A stretch of 19,612 nucleotides of DNA from an uncultured Bacteroidales bacterium (lineage in GTDB: Bacteria > Bacteroidota > Bacteroidia > Bacteroidales > UBA932). Under the pieces are notes generated by a model that saw only the letters and a list, made by a program, of their open reading frames with translations, did not search any database and was not told the DNA's origin. This document shows, piece by piece, positions 7,166 through 15,919 of this stretch (its first letter is position 1; each line of letters starts with the position of its first letter). The stretch covers positions 1 through 19,612 of the forward strand of contig CAKUXR010000036.1 in assembly GCA_934700615.1 (NCBI GenBank), read 5' to 3'. A program made the position numbers and the translations under genes.

Positions 7166-8413
7166 CTATCTCAGTCCCATGGCCTGCTCAGCGACGCCCC
7201 TGAGGTATGCCGCCTGCTCGTGAGGAAGGCCGCAATCGACCGATGTCAATGATGCCGGATCTGGCTGAGAATGGAATCGTTCTCCGGTCAGTATCAAATA
7301 GTTGACGCAAGCTTTCAGATAAGAGCCGTACTCAGACTGGTGCTTTCTGTCAGTGTCATAAAGGTCAATGCCGCTGTCCCCGTTTCTGACGATGCTGAAG
7401 GCTTTTCCGATAGGTGAAACGCAGAATTCATTGTTCCCGAAAGTCTCGGCAGCAGCCGCTACCATCCTGGATGTTCCCTCATCCATCAGCCTGTCGAATT
7501 CCTCATAACTTCCGAAGCCTCCGAATTCGCCGGCCTCATAAGACCAGGTGTCTTCCAATGCGAAACGGCAACCTGCAGACCTTGAAATCACCCTGTCCGC
7601 CATCTTCAGGAAATCATCCTTCACATATGCGAACTCCACGCTGTCTTTCGCATAGTTTGCCGGCGCCTGGCTCTGGTCCTGCAGGAAAGCGAAGTCATAA
7701 TGTCCGACATTCGACACGTTTCGTGAAAGCGGAAGTGCGAAATGCTGTCCCAATGTCTGTCCGCCTTTCAATGACGCCTTGACGCGGAGGAAGTGTCCTT
7801 CGTTCCAGGCGATCTCCTTCAGCATTGACGCCGCCCCATGGAAGTATGTAAATGAGTTTCCGATGCAGAGCACGTTCATCGTATCCTTAGGCTCGGCAGT
7901 TCCGAAGTACTGCACGTATTCTCCTGTATATCCGTATTTTACGAGGCTCATGGAAGCGCGGCCTCCGTTATATGACGAAGTGTCCGCCTTTTCCCTGCCT
8001 GTCGGACGGAACCTGATGTCCAGCTCGCCTTTTATTGCCTCCGGCATCCTGAATGTCTGCATCACAGTAGTAGGATGCGCGCCAGGGCCGTTTTCAATGC
8101 CGGTGCACATGAACATGTCTCCCTTGTACCATGTCTTTCCTGCCAGGAATTCAGTAACATAGTACTTGCTGCACGCAGGCGTCGTATTAACATTGACATT
8201 GAAATCGATCACTCCCCCTTTAGGAATGTATCCTACCGGAATCTTGAAGTGGAAGGTCCCGTCTTCGCCAGCGACCATCTCCTGCGGTTCGTCGCGTACG
8301 ACTATCTTCACCGGAAGGCTGCCGGTATCCGTTTTCGGAGTACAGCTCTGGGCTCCACCCAGCGCCATTCCTGCCATTGTCAATGCCAATGCACTTCTGA
8401 TAATGCTGCTCAT
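7166..8413 (-). CDS. DUF4886 SGNH-hydrolase-like lipoprotein
   Basis: A 415-residue secreted protein. The N-terminal signal ends AQSC, a slightly atypical lipobox with the lipid on C24. Residues about 33-170 look like a beta-rich domain. Residues about 178-410 are the DUF4886 domain, with the block I nucleophile motif CIGNSFT (likely nucleophile S187) and the late DTDRKH segment (D355, H358) supplying the acid and base. The family is SGNH-like, so an esterase or deacetylase acting on a decorated glycan is the natural guess, but I know of no firm activity for it. It is transcribed alone, divergently from the SusR-like regulator with a 108-bp shared upstream region, and has its own terminator. 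The position next to the PUL regulator suggests it belongs to the PUL regulon. Fold assignment is good; substrate unknown. Confidence 0.82.
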   Translation of the reverse strand: MSSIIRSALALTMAGMALGGAQSCTPKTDTGSLPVKIVVRDEPQEMVAGEDGTFHFKIPVGYIPKGGVIDFNVNVNTTPACSKYYVTEFLAGKTWYKGDMFMCTGIENGPGAHPTTVMQTFRMPEAIKGELDIRFRPTGREKADTSSYNGGRASMSLVKYGYTGEYVQYFGTAEPKDTMNVLCIGNSFTYFHGAASMLKEIAWNEGHFLRVKASLKGGQTLGQHFALPLSRNVSNVGHYDFAFLQDQSQAPANYAKDSVEFAYVKDDFLKMADRVISRSAGCRFALEDTWSYEAGEFGGFGSYEEFDRLMDEGTSRMVAAAAETFGNNEFCVSPIGKAFSIVRNGDSGIDLYDTDRKHQSEYGSYLKACVNYLILTGERFHSQPDPASLTSVDCGLPHEQAAYLRGVAEQAMGLR

Positions 8414-8438
8414 AACTGAAAAATTTAAATCCGAGCTG

Positions 8439-8446
8439 CAAAGTTA
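8439..8446 (-). promoter_or_regulatory. Probable -7 promoter element for the DUF4886 gene
   Basis: TAACTTTG on the minus strand matches TAnnTTTG exactly and lies 25 nt upstream of the ATG at 8413, giving a short leader. No good -33 TTTG is found at 19-21 nt upstream, so the promoter may depend on an activator, perhaps the adjacent regulator. Confidence 0.5.
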
Positions 8447-8482
8447 CTGAAAAAAGGCACAGGGTGTGACTGGAAAAAATGT

Positions 8483-8490
8483 TAACTTCG
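8483..8490 (+). promoter_or_regulatory. Possible -7 promoter element for the regulator gene
   Basis: TAACTTCG differs from TAnnTTTG at one base and lies 31 nt before the ATG at 8522. No convincing -33 element is seen, which would fit the weak constitutive expression usual for PUL regulators. It lies back-to-back with the DUF4886 promoter element. Confidence 0.3.
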
Positions 8491-8521
8491 CAATATCTAC
8501 ACATATATTGATTCTGACTCT

Positions 8522-11284
8522 ATGAGAAATAAAATAGCCGTTGCCATCATAATAATAGCGACTCTTATACCGACTGTTGAGACATGCCTTGCCAAACAGC
8601 TGCCGTTCAGCAAACCGGTAGATTTCATATCAAGCAAGACCTATGGAGGCAACAAGAAAGTCTGGGACGTGGAGTTCGACGATGAGGGAAGACTGTTCGT
8701 GGCCGCAAGCGAGAAATTGTGCATCTGGGACGGGATGGACTGGACCGGCATTGACTTCGGCAACTGCTTGAGAGACTTGTATTTCGACAGAGGGACCAGA
8801 CGGCTGTATGCATCAGGAGACAACAGCTTCGGATATTGGTACACAGACGATTACGGGCAGTTGCAGTTTGTCCAGCTGTACAGCAACCTTGACAACAGAA
8901 ACTATCTGAACTTCTGGAGAATTGTCCCGGTCAATGATATACTTTATGTGCAGACTCATAACGACCTTTACGCATACAATCTGAAGGAAAACAGGCTGGA
9001 GGGAATAATCGATTCCGGAATCATCGGCTACATATTCCCGGACAAAAATGGCATTTTCGCACAGATAGACGGAGTTCTGTACTCTTTCATTGACAAAACC
9101 AAGACACCTACTGGCATTGTGGACAAGGACAGGATTGTCGAGGTCAGACGGGACGGACAGGACATCATCTATGTGACAGAGTACGGAGGAGTTAAAAGAT
9201 ATCATGACGGACAAGTGGCAGAAGAGTTTCCGGGCCTGAACAAAGCCATAGGGCCTCAACGTATCTTCTCCGCAAAAATAAGGGCGGACAAAAGTTATCT
9301 GCTCGGTACCGTAATGGACGGATTGTATATAGCAAGTCCGACAGGAGAGATTCTGGAGCACTTCAACGAATCGAACGGGCTGGAATGCACCACTATTCTC
9401 TGCGTGGAGGAGAACCACAACGGTGACTGCTGGTTCGGCCTGGATGAGGGGCTGGCCTACTTTAATCCCAATGGAGCAGAAGCGGCATTCATTTCACAGG
9501 AACAAAACATCGGCGACGTGTATGATTATGTCCTATGGAACAACACGCTTTACCTCGGCACAAACAAGGGGCTCTATAGGATAGACGAGGACAAGAAAGC
9601 ACACCTTGTGACAGGAACAAGCGGAATTGTCTGGAACATAGTGAACTGCAAGGATTTTCTGGCCGTCGAAATCGACGAGAATCTATATGTGATATATCCT
9701 GACAACACCTACGACAATATCCTTTCAGGCATATACCATCTCACCAAGTGGGCCTACAGCGACAATCTGGTCATGTGTTCCGATTCGAAAGGAATCATCC
9801 TGCTGGAGAAGAGAAACGGCAGGCTCGAAATAAGGAACAGGCTCGGAAACTGTGACGGATATTGTCAGGCCCCTCTGAAGAACGACAACTTGGGAAACAT
9901 ATGGGTGGACGGACTGTTGGGCGGAGTGCAGAGATTGACTCTGGACAAGGGAAAGCAAAATGTCATAAAAGACAAGTTCTACCCGATAGGAGACAAGAGA
10001 AAAATTGTAAAATCGCACTACGTGGACAACCGTATAGTATTCTCCCAGGGAAAGGACTGCTATACATATAACATTGACGCTGACAGCATTACACTATCAA
10101 AGTACTATTCAGACATCAGTCATTGCTTCGAGACTGACATTTTCTCACTTGCGCAGAAAGACAACCTGTATTTCAATTATTGTGATAACGATGTCGGAAT
10201 CGTTGAAAGACAAGGGGACACATTGAAACTTATCTCCGGGACATTCTCCAAGACCAAGTCATACGACTTTTCTCAGAACTACAGTCATTTTTCAGAGCTC
10301 AATGACTCTCTCATGGCAATCGGATGCAACAACGGTCTGGCTCTTTTCAATGTCAATGTCCGCAGACACAACATGTCTGAGTTTTTCGGCATAAGACAAT
10401 GCAGTTATATGTTGGATGGAACGCTCAATCATGCCCGAATAGCTGACAATCAGAACATTACACTCCCATATAATTCACAGGAAATAAGGCTTCAGCTGGC
10501 CGGGATGTCACATAAGAGGACTGTTTACTACTCCATAGACAACTCTCCGGAGACATTGATAAGAGATCATTCTTTTATCCAGCTGCCGCATTTATCCAAA
10601 GGTGTGCATAGAATTTCATTTACGGACAATTCCGGTAAGGGCCTGATGGACACTGACATTGAAATACTCGGTCATTGGACAAATTCGTGGTGGTTCATTC
10701 TGGCGGTTCTTTCGGCTCTGGCAGGTTTGATTTATGTCATTGACAGAATCCTGAAGAGGAGATCTCTTACTCTTGAAAAGAAGTATAAGGAGAAACAGGA
10801 TGAATTCATGGAAAGGGAGCGAATCAAATATGAAAACGAGAAGCTGACGATGGAGCTTCGCGAGAAAAATGCGAAACTTTCTGCGATGGCCATCAATGAT
10901 ACCACTGTCAACAATATGCTCAAAGAAATAGAGCAGGCCATAACTGAAGCCATCGGCGATTCATCTGAAATAAAGACATCGATGAAGCCTGTCAAAAGAA
11001 TCATTGACAGGCACTTCCGGGAAAACGGCTCATGGAAGGCCTTCGAGCTGTATTTCAACGGGGTTTATGACGGGTTCATTGACAGGCTGAAACAAAAATA
11101 TCCCCACCTTACCCAGAACGATATAAAAATCTGTTCTTACATAAGAATGGGGATGTCGTCCAAAGAGATTGCTTCTCTGATGAATATCGAAGTAATCAGC
11201 GCACAATCAGCCAGATACAGACTCAGAAAGAATATGGGGCTCTCTCAGGAGGATTCGCTCTCCGATATCATTTCCAAAATCTGA
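8522..11284 (+). CDS. SusR-like membrane-spanning transcriptional regulator (beta-propeller, Y_Y_Y, TM, LuxR-type HTH)
   Basis: A 920-residue one-component sensor-regulator. A signal peptide or anchor (1-25) leads into a long periplasmic beta-propeller region (about 30-630) with repeated W/Y-rich blades such as GDCWFGLDEGLAYFNPNG and NNTLYLGTNKGLYRID. A Y_Y_Y-like sandwich follows (about 645-710), then a membrane segment (about 720-740, WWFILAVLSALAGLIYV) and a charged coiled coil (about 745-800). A C-terminal LuxR-type HTH lies at about 862-905 (LTQNDIKICSYIRMGMSSKE...SAQSARYRLRKNMG). There is no histidine kinase or receiver domain, so it is not a hybrid two-component system. Such proteins bind a periplasmic oligosaccharide and activate the neighbouring PUL. 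It is divergent from the DUF4886 gene and convergent with the GH50-like gene, 11 bp away, with no terminator between them. Confidence 0.88.
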   Translation: MRNKIAVAIIIIATLIPTVETCLAKQLPFSKPVDFISSKTYGGNKKVWDVEFDDEGRLFVAASEKLCIWDGMDWTGIDFGNCLRDLYFDRGTRRLYASGDNSFGYWYTDDYGQLQFVQLYSNLDNRNYLNFWRIVPVNDILYVQTHNDLYAYNLKENRLEGIIDSGIIGYIFPDKNGIFAQIDGVLYSFIDKTKTPTGIVDKDRIVEVRRDGQDIIYVTEYGGVKRYHDGQVAEEFPGLNKAIGPQRIFSAKIRADKSYLLGTVMDGLYIASPTGEILEHFNESNGLECTTILCVEENHNGDCWFGLDEGLAYFNPNGAEAAFISQEQNIGDVYDYVLWNNTLYLGTNKGLYRIDEDKKAHLVTGTSGIVWNIVNCKDFLAVEIDENLYVIYPDNTYDNILSGIYHLTKWAYSDNLVMCSDSKGIILLEKRNGRLEIRNRLGNCDGYCQAPLKNDNLGNIWVDGLLGGVQRLTLDKGKQNVIKDKFYPIGDKRKIVKSHYVDNRIVFSQGKDCYTYNIDADSITLSKYYSDISHCFETDIFSLAQKDNLYFNYCDNDVGIVERQGDTLKLISGTFSKTKSYDFSQNYSHFSELNDSLMAIGCNNGLALFNVNVRRHNMSEFFGIRQCSYMLDGTLNHARIADNQNITLPYNSQEIRLQLAGMSHKRTVYYSIDNSPETLIRDHSFIQLPHLSKGVHRISFTDNSGKGLMDTDIEILGHWTNSWWFILAVLSALAGLIYVIDRILKRRSLTLEKKYKEKQDEFMERERIKYENEKLTMELREKNAKLSAMAINDTTVNNMLKEIEQAITEAIGDSSEIKTSMKPVKRIIDRHFRENGSWKAFELYFNGVYDGFIDRLKQKYPHLTQNDIKICSYIRMGMSSKEIASLMNIEVISAQSARYRLRKNMGLSQEDSLSDIISKI

Positions 11285-11295
11285 CGTGGACCGGT

Positions 11296-13218
11296 TTATT
11301 CATTCCAGAGATCCGGAACAAGTTCATGTCCTCTGGCATTTTTCGGCTGCCTGCCATACGGCCTGGATTCTCCGGAATGGACCTGGAACAAGTTGCGGGA
11401 TGTTTCTGACACTGCATTGACCAAATCCCTATAAGGACGGTCAGTGACATCCACGAGTCCGCAGTTATAATTCTCGCCGTCGAATCGTCCGGTTATGTCC
11501 TGGTCGCACCATTGGAAGTAACCTGTTCCGATGAAGTTCGGATGGGAATAGGCGTTCTCCACGTAATAGCGGTACGCAACTCCCCTTTCGGACTGAGAAT
11601 CCACCTGCCAGAGCGACTGTGCCATACCACGGTCTGTCGTACCGAAATGGAATTCGCCCACAATCATCGGCAGATCAAGGATTTGCGCAGCCCTGTCGAG
11701 CATGGCCGAATCAGGTTTCAACTGATAGCAATTGAAGCTGAAGACGTCGAAATGACGCTTGCACACTTCCAGAAGGTCCTCTCCCAAGGTATCGGGATCG
11801 CCGAATCTGATACCGAGATTCAGATGGTCAGGATCATATTTTTTCAATGCTGCCGAAACAGTCGAAAGGAACGTGTCGAAGGTTTCGAGGATGAAACGTC
11901 TCCTGTTCGGAACAGTATCCCCATTTTTGGCAAGATACGTTTCCAATGCCGTCTTTATCGGCCTTCCGGTTCCATTGAGAATCATCTGGCAAAGCCTGGT
12001 CTCATTATTTATCCATGAAGGCTCATTGCTTACAAAATAGCCTATCAGCCAAGGATTTCCCTTGAACTGAGCCACAAAGGATGATACGGATTCATCTATC
12101 ACCTTCTTGTAGTCAGGGTCATAGACATCACACAGACTCATCAGCTGGGCATCCATTCCGAGATCCCTCATCGGCACGATAAATGCCATTTCATTTTTGT
12201 CGAAGACCCGCGGCTCAGACCAGTTGGCAATAGTGTTAAGTCCCCACTTGCGCATTCTCTTGATGGTCAAATCGATAGCCGGAGACTCATAATCATTGCC
12301 GAAGCGGCGAATCAGATTCCAGCTCCCGAAAGAAGGATTTGTTCCATTGAATGCCAAACTGTCGGAAGGCAATTCCGCGTAGATGGCCCTGCGCTTTTCC
12401 AAGTCCCTCACATTTCCGCCATTGCCGATGCCTACGCAATCGACACCCACTGAGAGAAACAGATATCCTTCCGGATCAATGAACCACCAGCGTCCGTCAA
12501 TCTTTGCCACACGGAAATAACCTGTTCCCTGGTCATATCTGGACCTCAGATAACCTCCGAACTTGGAATACCCGTAAGACTCATAAGTGTCTATCGAGTC
12601 GCTCTCCTCCGCCCATTCTTTCTTCAGTTCATCCAGAGAGCTGACCTTTTCAGGATAATCACATCTGATGGACTGGCCGAACTCATCGTATGCCGGAGTA
12701 TCTTCAAGGTACGCATCACCCGGGTCATCTATGGAAAGAGTAATATTCCTGATGGATATTTCAGGATTTCCTATAGGTTTCCTGATTCTGACTCCGACAG
12801 AATCCACGCCCTTCATAGGGCCGCGTTTTCCGCCGAGATTTATCCAGCCCATGTAACGCGGCTTGTTGTTTGTCGCAGCCAGGTCAAATGCAGCATCAGG
12901 CAACTGGGTAAAGAATTTCATAGGTATGGCGAGCCTGTTCCAGGCACCCGGGACATAGCTCATTATCCTAAGTTCATTGTATCCCCATTCGGTGGTAAAG
13001 CCCAGCTGGAATCTCTGTGCCGTAGTGGTCTTGTATTCCAGCACCACGTAGTTATAACCATCCCAATCAGATGGCAAGTCAGGATTGATGTCCTTAAGAG
13101 CTATCTTCTTTCCGGACATTTCCACATCGTCAGAGAAACGGATTGTGATTTCTCTTTTACCAGCACATCCTGCCAATAGAATTGACAGGATGCACAACAC
13201 TACCAATTTATACTTCAT
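11296..13218 (-). CDS. GH50-like clan GH-A glycoside hydrolase, lipoprotein
   Basis: A 640-residue lipoprotein (lipobox LLAGC, lipid on C18). Residues about 24-165 look like a beta-sandwich of the carbohydrate-binding type. Residues about 215-620 form a TIM barrel: YFRVAKIDGRWWFIDPEG (234-251), then WLIGYFVSNEPSW (390-402), placing the acid/base at E399. IVGEFHFGTTDRG (519-531) places the nucleophile at E522. The GYFVxNE and GEFHFG blocks are those I associate with GH50 beta-agarases. However, many gut Bacteroidetes homologues fall outside characterised GH50 members, so agarase activity should not be assumed. The start codon overlaps the GH5 stop by one base (TAATG), which implies coupled translation. 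It is the last gene of the PUL. Family placement is fairly sure; the linkage cleaved is not known. Confidence 0.78.
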   Translation of the reverse strand: MKYKLVVLCILSILLAGCAGKREITIRFSDDVEMSGKKIALKDINPDLPSDWDGYNYVVLEYKTTTAQRFQLGFTTEWGYNELRIMSYVPGAWNRLAIPMKFFTQLPDAAFDLAATNNKPRYMGWINLGGKRGPMKGVDSVGVRIRKPIGNPEISIRNITLSIDDPGDAYLEDTPAYDEFGQSIRCDYPEKVSSLDELKKEWAEESDSIDTYESYGYSKFGGYLRSRYDQGTGYFRVAKIDGRWWFIDPEGYLFLSVGVDCVGIGNGGNVRDLEKRRAIYAELPSDSLAFNGTNPSFGSWNLIRRFGNDYESPAIDLTIKRMRKWGLNTIANWSEPRVFDKNEMAFIVPMRDLGMDAQLMSLCDVYDPDYKKVIDESVSSFVAQFKGNPWLIGYFVSNEPSWINNETRLCQMILNGTGRPIKTALETYLAKNGDTVPNRRRFILETFDTFLSTVSAALKKYDPDHLNLGIRFGDPDTLGEDLLEVCKRHFDVFSFNCYQLKPDSAMLDRAAQILDLPMIVGEFHFGTTDRGMAQSLWQVDSQSERGVAYRYYVENAYSHPNFIGTGYFQWCDQDITGRFDGENYNCGLVDVTDRPYRDLVNAVSETSRNLFQVHSGESRPYGRQPKNARGHELVPDLWNE

Positions 13219-14444
13219 TACTTAAGCATCATTGATTTTATATATTCCTCATTAGGGGTGCAGTTTTCAAACTTCACGTTTTCCACCAGCTCAAGCATCG
13301 CCTTGCGCATCTCTTCCTGATTCGGACGGGCTGCTCTGATTTTGCCGAAGTCGCTTCTGTCTCCCTCAGCGAAGGCAACTACCTTGTCCCAATTCTCAGG
13401 TCTCGCAAAAGCATTGACACATTCATGAGTCAGTTTCTTATATGGCCAGAAGGTGTAACCGATGTTATTCTCCTGCATGATACGGCTGTAAGATGTCTGC
13501 CATTCCCATGTATTGTGTCCGATCTCGCCCATGTACATAGGCAGATTCGTCTTGTTCCTGAAGTCAATGTAGTTCTGGATTCCCTCGACATTGGCCTCTC
13601 CTCCGTAACGGTGGCATGTGAACATGATCTTGTCATCGAACTGCCAGTCAGTCAGAGGTTTGAAGTTGGTATTCCACTGAGGGGCACCGATAAGCACAAT
13701 GTGATTGTTGTCCACCTCCCTGATAGCCTTCGTCACCTTTATGTACAATGGCTGGAGACTGGCATTGAGGCTGTCAATATTTTCGAAATACGGAGCGATA
13801 GGCTCATTGCAGAGTTCGTATCCGAGAATGACAGGCTCATCTGCATAGTGCTCTGCAATCCTCTTCCAGATGCTGATGAACATGTTCTGGCTTCTCTCCG
13901 ATTCGAACAGCCAAGGATATCCGTAACTGTCATCAATATTGTCTCCGGTCTGTCCGCCAGGAGCATCGTGCATGTCAAGGATAAGGTACAATCCGGTTTC
14001 ACGTGCCCATTCTACAGCAGCATCGATTCTTCTGAATCCTTCATCAGGGTCATTGAGTCCCATGAAGTCTTCATAGGTAAAGAGCCTGTAATTGAACGGA
14101 ATACGTATTGTGTTGCAGCCTCTTTCCTTCAGAAAGCGGAAGTCTGCCAATGTCACATAATTGTCCTTGAATTTCTGCCACCATTCTGAGGTGAAGTCAG
14201 GACCGACCATTTCGCAGAACATCTGGTTAATAAGTCGTCCGGAACTGGTACGTCCGAAATCGAACATATAACCTTCAGGGTTGAGCCAGTTGCCGAGGTT
14301 TGTCCCCTTGATAAAAAGTTTATTGCCGTCAGGAGCTACCAGATCAGTTCCCTGGATGGTGACAAACTCTGTCTCAGCCTTGTTGCCTGCGCATCCTGTC
14401 AGAAGAAGAACCGACAGGGCCGCCATAAACAAACCTTTCTTCAT
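13218..14444 (-). CDS. GH5 family endo/exo-glycanase, lipoprotein
   Basis: A 408-residue lipoprotein (lipobox LLTGC, lipid on C18) with one TIM-barrel domain. The GH5 marks are KGTNLGNWLNPEG (46-58), RIPFNYR (114-120), LILDMHDAPGGQ (154-165), the acid/base in ELCNEP (E214), a catalytic-pocket histidine in CHRY (278), the nucleophile in YMGEIGHN (E307), and the late aromatic TFWPYKK. The NLGNW and DMHxAPGGQ segments resemble exo-beta-1,3-glucanase-type GH5 (GH5_9 and relatives) more than cellulases. This hints at a beta-1,3 or beta-1,6-glucan, though the subfamily needs a tree. The gene starts 2 bp after the susD stop and overlaps the next gene by one base, so the four PUL genes form one transcript. 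Confidence 0.88.
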   Translation of the reverse strand: MKKGLFMAALSVLLLTGCAGNKAETEFVTIQGTDLVAPDGNKLFIKGTNLGNWLNPEGYMFDFGRTSSGRLINQMFCEMVGPDFTSEWWQKFKDNYVTLADFRFLKERGCNTIRIPFNYRLFTYEDFMGLNDPDEGFRRIDAAVEWARETGLYLILDMHDAPGGQTGDNIDDSYGYPWLFESERSQNMFISIWKRIAEHYADEPVILGYELCNEPIAPYFENIDSLNASLQPLYIKVTKAIREVDNNHIVLIGAPQWNTNFKPLTDWQFDDKIMFTCHRYGGEANVEGIQNYIDFRNKTNLPMYMGEIGHNTWEWQTSYSRIMQENNIGYTFWPYKKLTHECVNAFARPENWDKVVAFAEGDRSDFGKIRAARPNQEEMRKAMLELVENVKFENCTPNEEYIKSMMLK

Positions 14445-14446
14445 GA

Positions 14447-15901
14447 TTATTTCAAATTAGGGTTAACCAATGTCTCTGTAGCAGGAATCGGGAAAGTATA
14501 GTCCTTGTCGCCTGCCGGATGAAGACTGCCCGGATCATAATTGTTGTCTTTCCCCGCGAAAGCTTCATCTTCAAGTTCCAGGCGGAGGATATCATACCAT
14601 CTCACATTCTCACCGGCGAATTCCCACTTGCGCTCATCTACGACTGCCTTGATGAAATCTTCTCTTGACAGTCCGGAATATGTGCTCAGACCGGCCCTTG
14701 TGCGGATCTTGTTGAGCCACTGATAAGCTTCATCAGTTACGGCACCGGATCTTGCAGCAGCTTCCGCATAGGTCAATGCTGTCTGTGAAAGACGGAGCAG
14801 ATGTGCAGGAATTGAGGCTGAACAGCTCGAATAACCGTTCTGAGGCAACATCATAAGCTTCAGATATGAAGGATGCTGTTTTTCCCAAGTCTCCCAAGAA
14901 CGTCCATCCGGTGTCTTGGTATAGAAAGTATAATCCTTTCTTACGCCCTCAGGGAAATCCTTGAAGAACTGGACTTCGGCGAACAGGATGTTCCATCCTC
15001 CGATCTCGCCAGGCTCTGACCACCAGCCATAGAATACGCAGACGTCGGATACTGATGCAGGAATCACGAAGAGATCTTCCTTGGTAATGTTGTCGCCCTT
15101 GTCAATGTTTCTGAACAGGTCCTTGAAATCATTTTCAAGTTCGAAATTTGCAGAGGCAGCACCGTCCAGAACAGCCTTCGCCTCGTCGGCAGCCTTTGCA
15201 TAATATCCGTCCTTCTTGAGAGGCCAGCCTGCCTCAACCAGATAGACTTCAGCTCTCAAAGCCCTAGCCACCAATTTGTTAGGACGTCCAACCTCGCCAT
15301 TGCGCCTTTCATTACCAAGGAGCTCTACCGCATCTTCAAGGTCTTTTTCTATTTGTTCGTAAACTTCAGCAGGGGAAGACGGGGCCATTGTCGCTTCTGC
15401 CACATTGTAGTTTGGAGAAAGCATCAGCGGCATGTCTCCCCAAAGCTGGCAGAGGATGAAATTGGCATATGCACGAAGGAAATAAGCCTCACCTGCAATC
15501 ACTTTGATCACATCCTGGCTGCCGGTGCAAGACTCGTAATTTGCAATGACCTTATTGGCATTGACAATGACCTTGAAGAGGCCATTCCAAGTGCTTCCGA
15601 CGGAACCGTTTCCGTCAGTCACGCAGCAGCGGTCGATTTCAGTACCGGCGGCATCGGTGGTAGGCAGGTACATGTCATCTGCACCGGCCGTAATCTGGTG
15701 GTAAGTTCCATTGCAAAGACCTGCAGCCCATGGTGTATTCAGTCCGCGATATGCACCTGTAAGGGCAGCCTCAAGACCATTCTGAGTCTGAAGGTACGAA
15801 TCGAATATTTTGCCTTTTGACTCCTCATTAAGGAAATCACCACAACTTGTTGTCAATGCGAGAGCGCATACGGCAACCATTATATTAAATATCTTTTTCA
15901 T
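14447..15901 (-). CDS. SusD/RagB-family glycan-binding lipoprotein
   Basis: A 484-residue surface lipoprotein (lipobox LTTSC, lipid on C20). The acidic stretch after the Cys (GDFLNEE) fits surface export. The SusD N-terminal TPR-like region is seen in GLEAALTGAYRGL and GEAYFLRAYANFILCQLWGD. The C-terminal RagB part is marked by ALTYAEAAARSGA, LNKIRTRAGL and DERKWEFAGENVRWYDILRL. It would form the lid over its SusC partner and capture glycan for import. It lies 18 bp after susC and 2 bp before the GH5 gene. At 484 residues it is on the short side of the family (about 500-600). Confidence 0.95.
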   Translation of the reverse strand: MKKIFNIMVAVCALALTTSCGDFLNEESKGKIFDSYLQTQNGLEAALTGAYRGLNTPWAAGLCNGTYHQITAGADDMYLPTTDAAGTEIDRCCVTDGNGSVGSTWNGLFKVIVNANKVIANYESCTGSQDVIKVIAGEAYFLRAYANFILCQLWGDMPLMLSPNYNVAEATMAPSSPAEVYEQIEKDLEDAVELLGNERRNGEVGRPNKLVARALRAEVYLVEAGWPLKKDGYYAKAADEAKAVLDGAASANFELENDFKDLFRNIDKGDNITKEDLFVIPASVSDVCVFYGWWSEPGEIGGWNILFAEVQFFKDFPEGVRKDYTFYTKTPDGRSWETWEKQHPSYLKLMMLPQNGYSSCSASIPAHLLRLSQTALTYAEAAARSGAVTDEAYQWLNKIRTRAGLSTYSGLSREDFIKAVVDERKWEFAGENVRWYDILRLELEDEAFAGKDNNYDPGSLHPAGDKDYTFPIPATETLVNPNLK

Positions 15902-15919
15902 GATTGATGTGTCGGATAA

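Noticed and set aside
8522..11284. Hybrid two-component system sensor
   Set aside because: After the membrane segment only a coiled coil and a LuxR-type HTH follow. There is no room or motif for HisKA, HATPase or a receiver domain, and no AraC domain.
13425..14189. A 254-codon open frame on the plus strand opposite the GH5 gene
   Set aside because: It is antisense to conserved catalytic segments of GH5, with no promoter or domain of its own.
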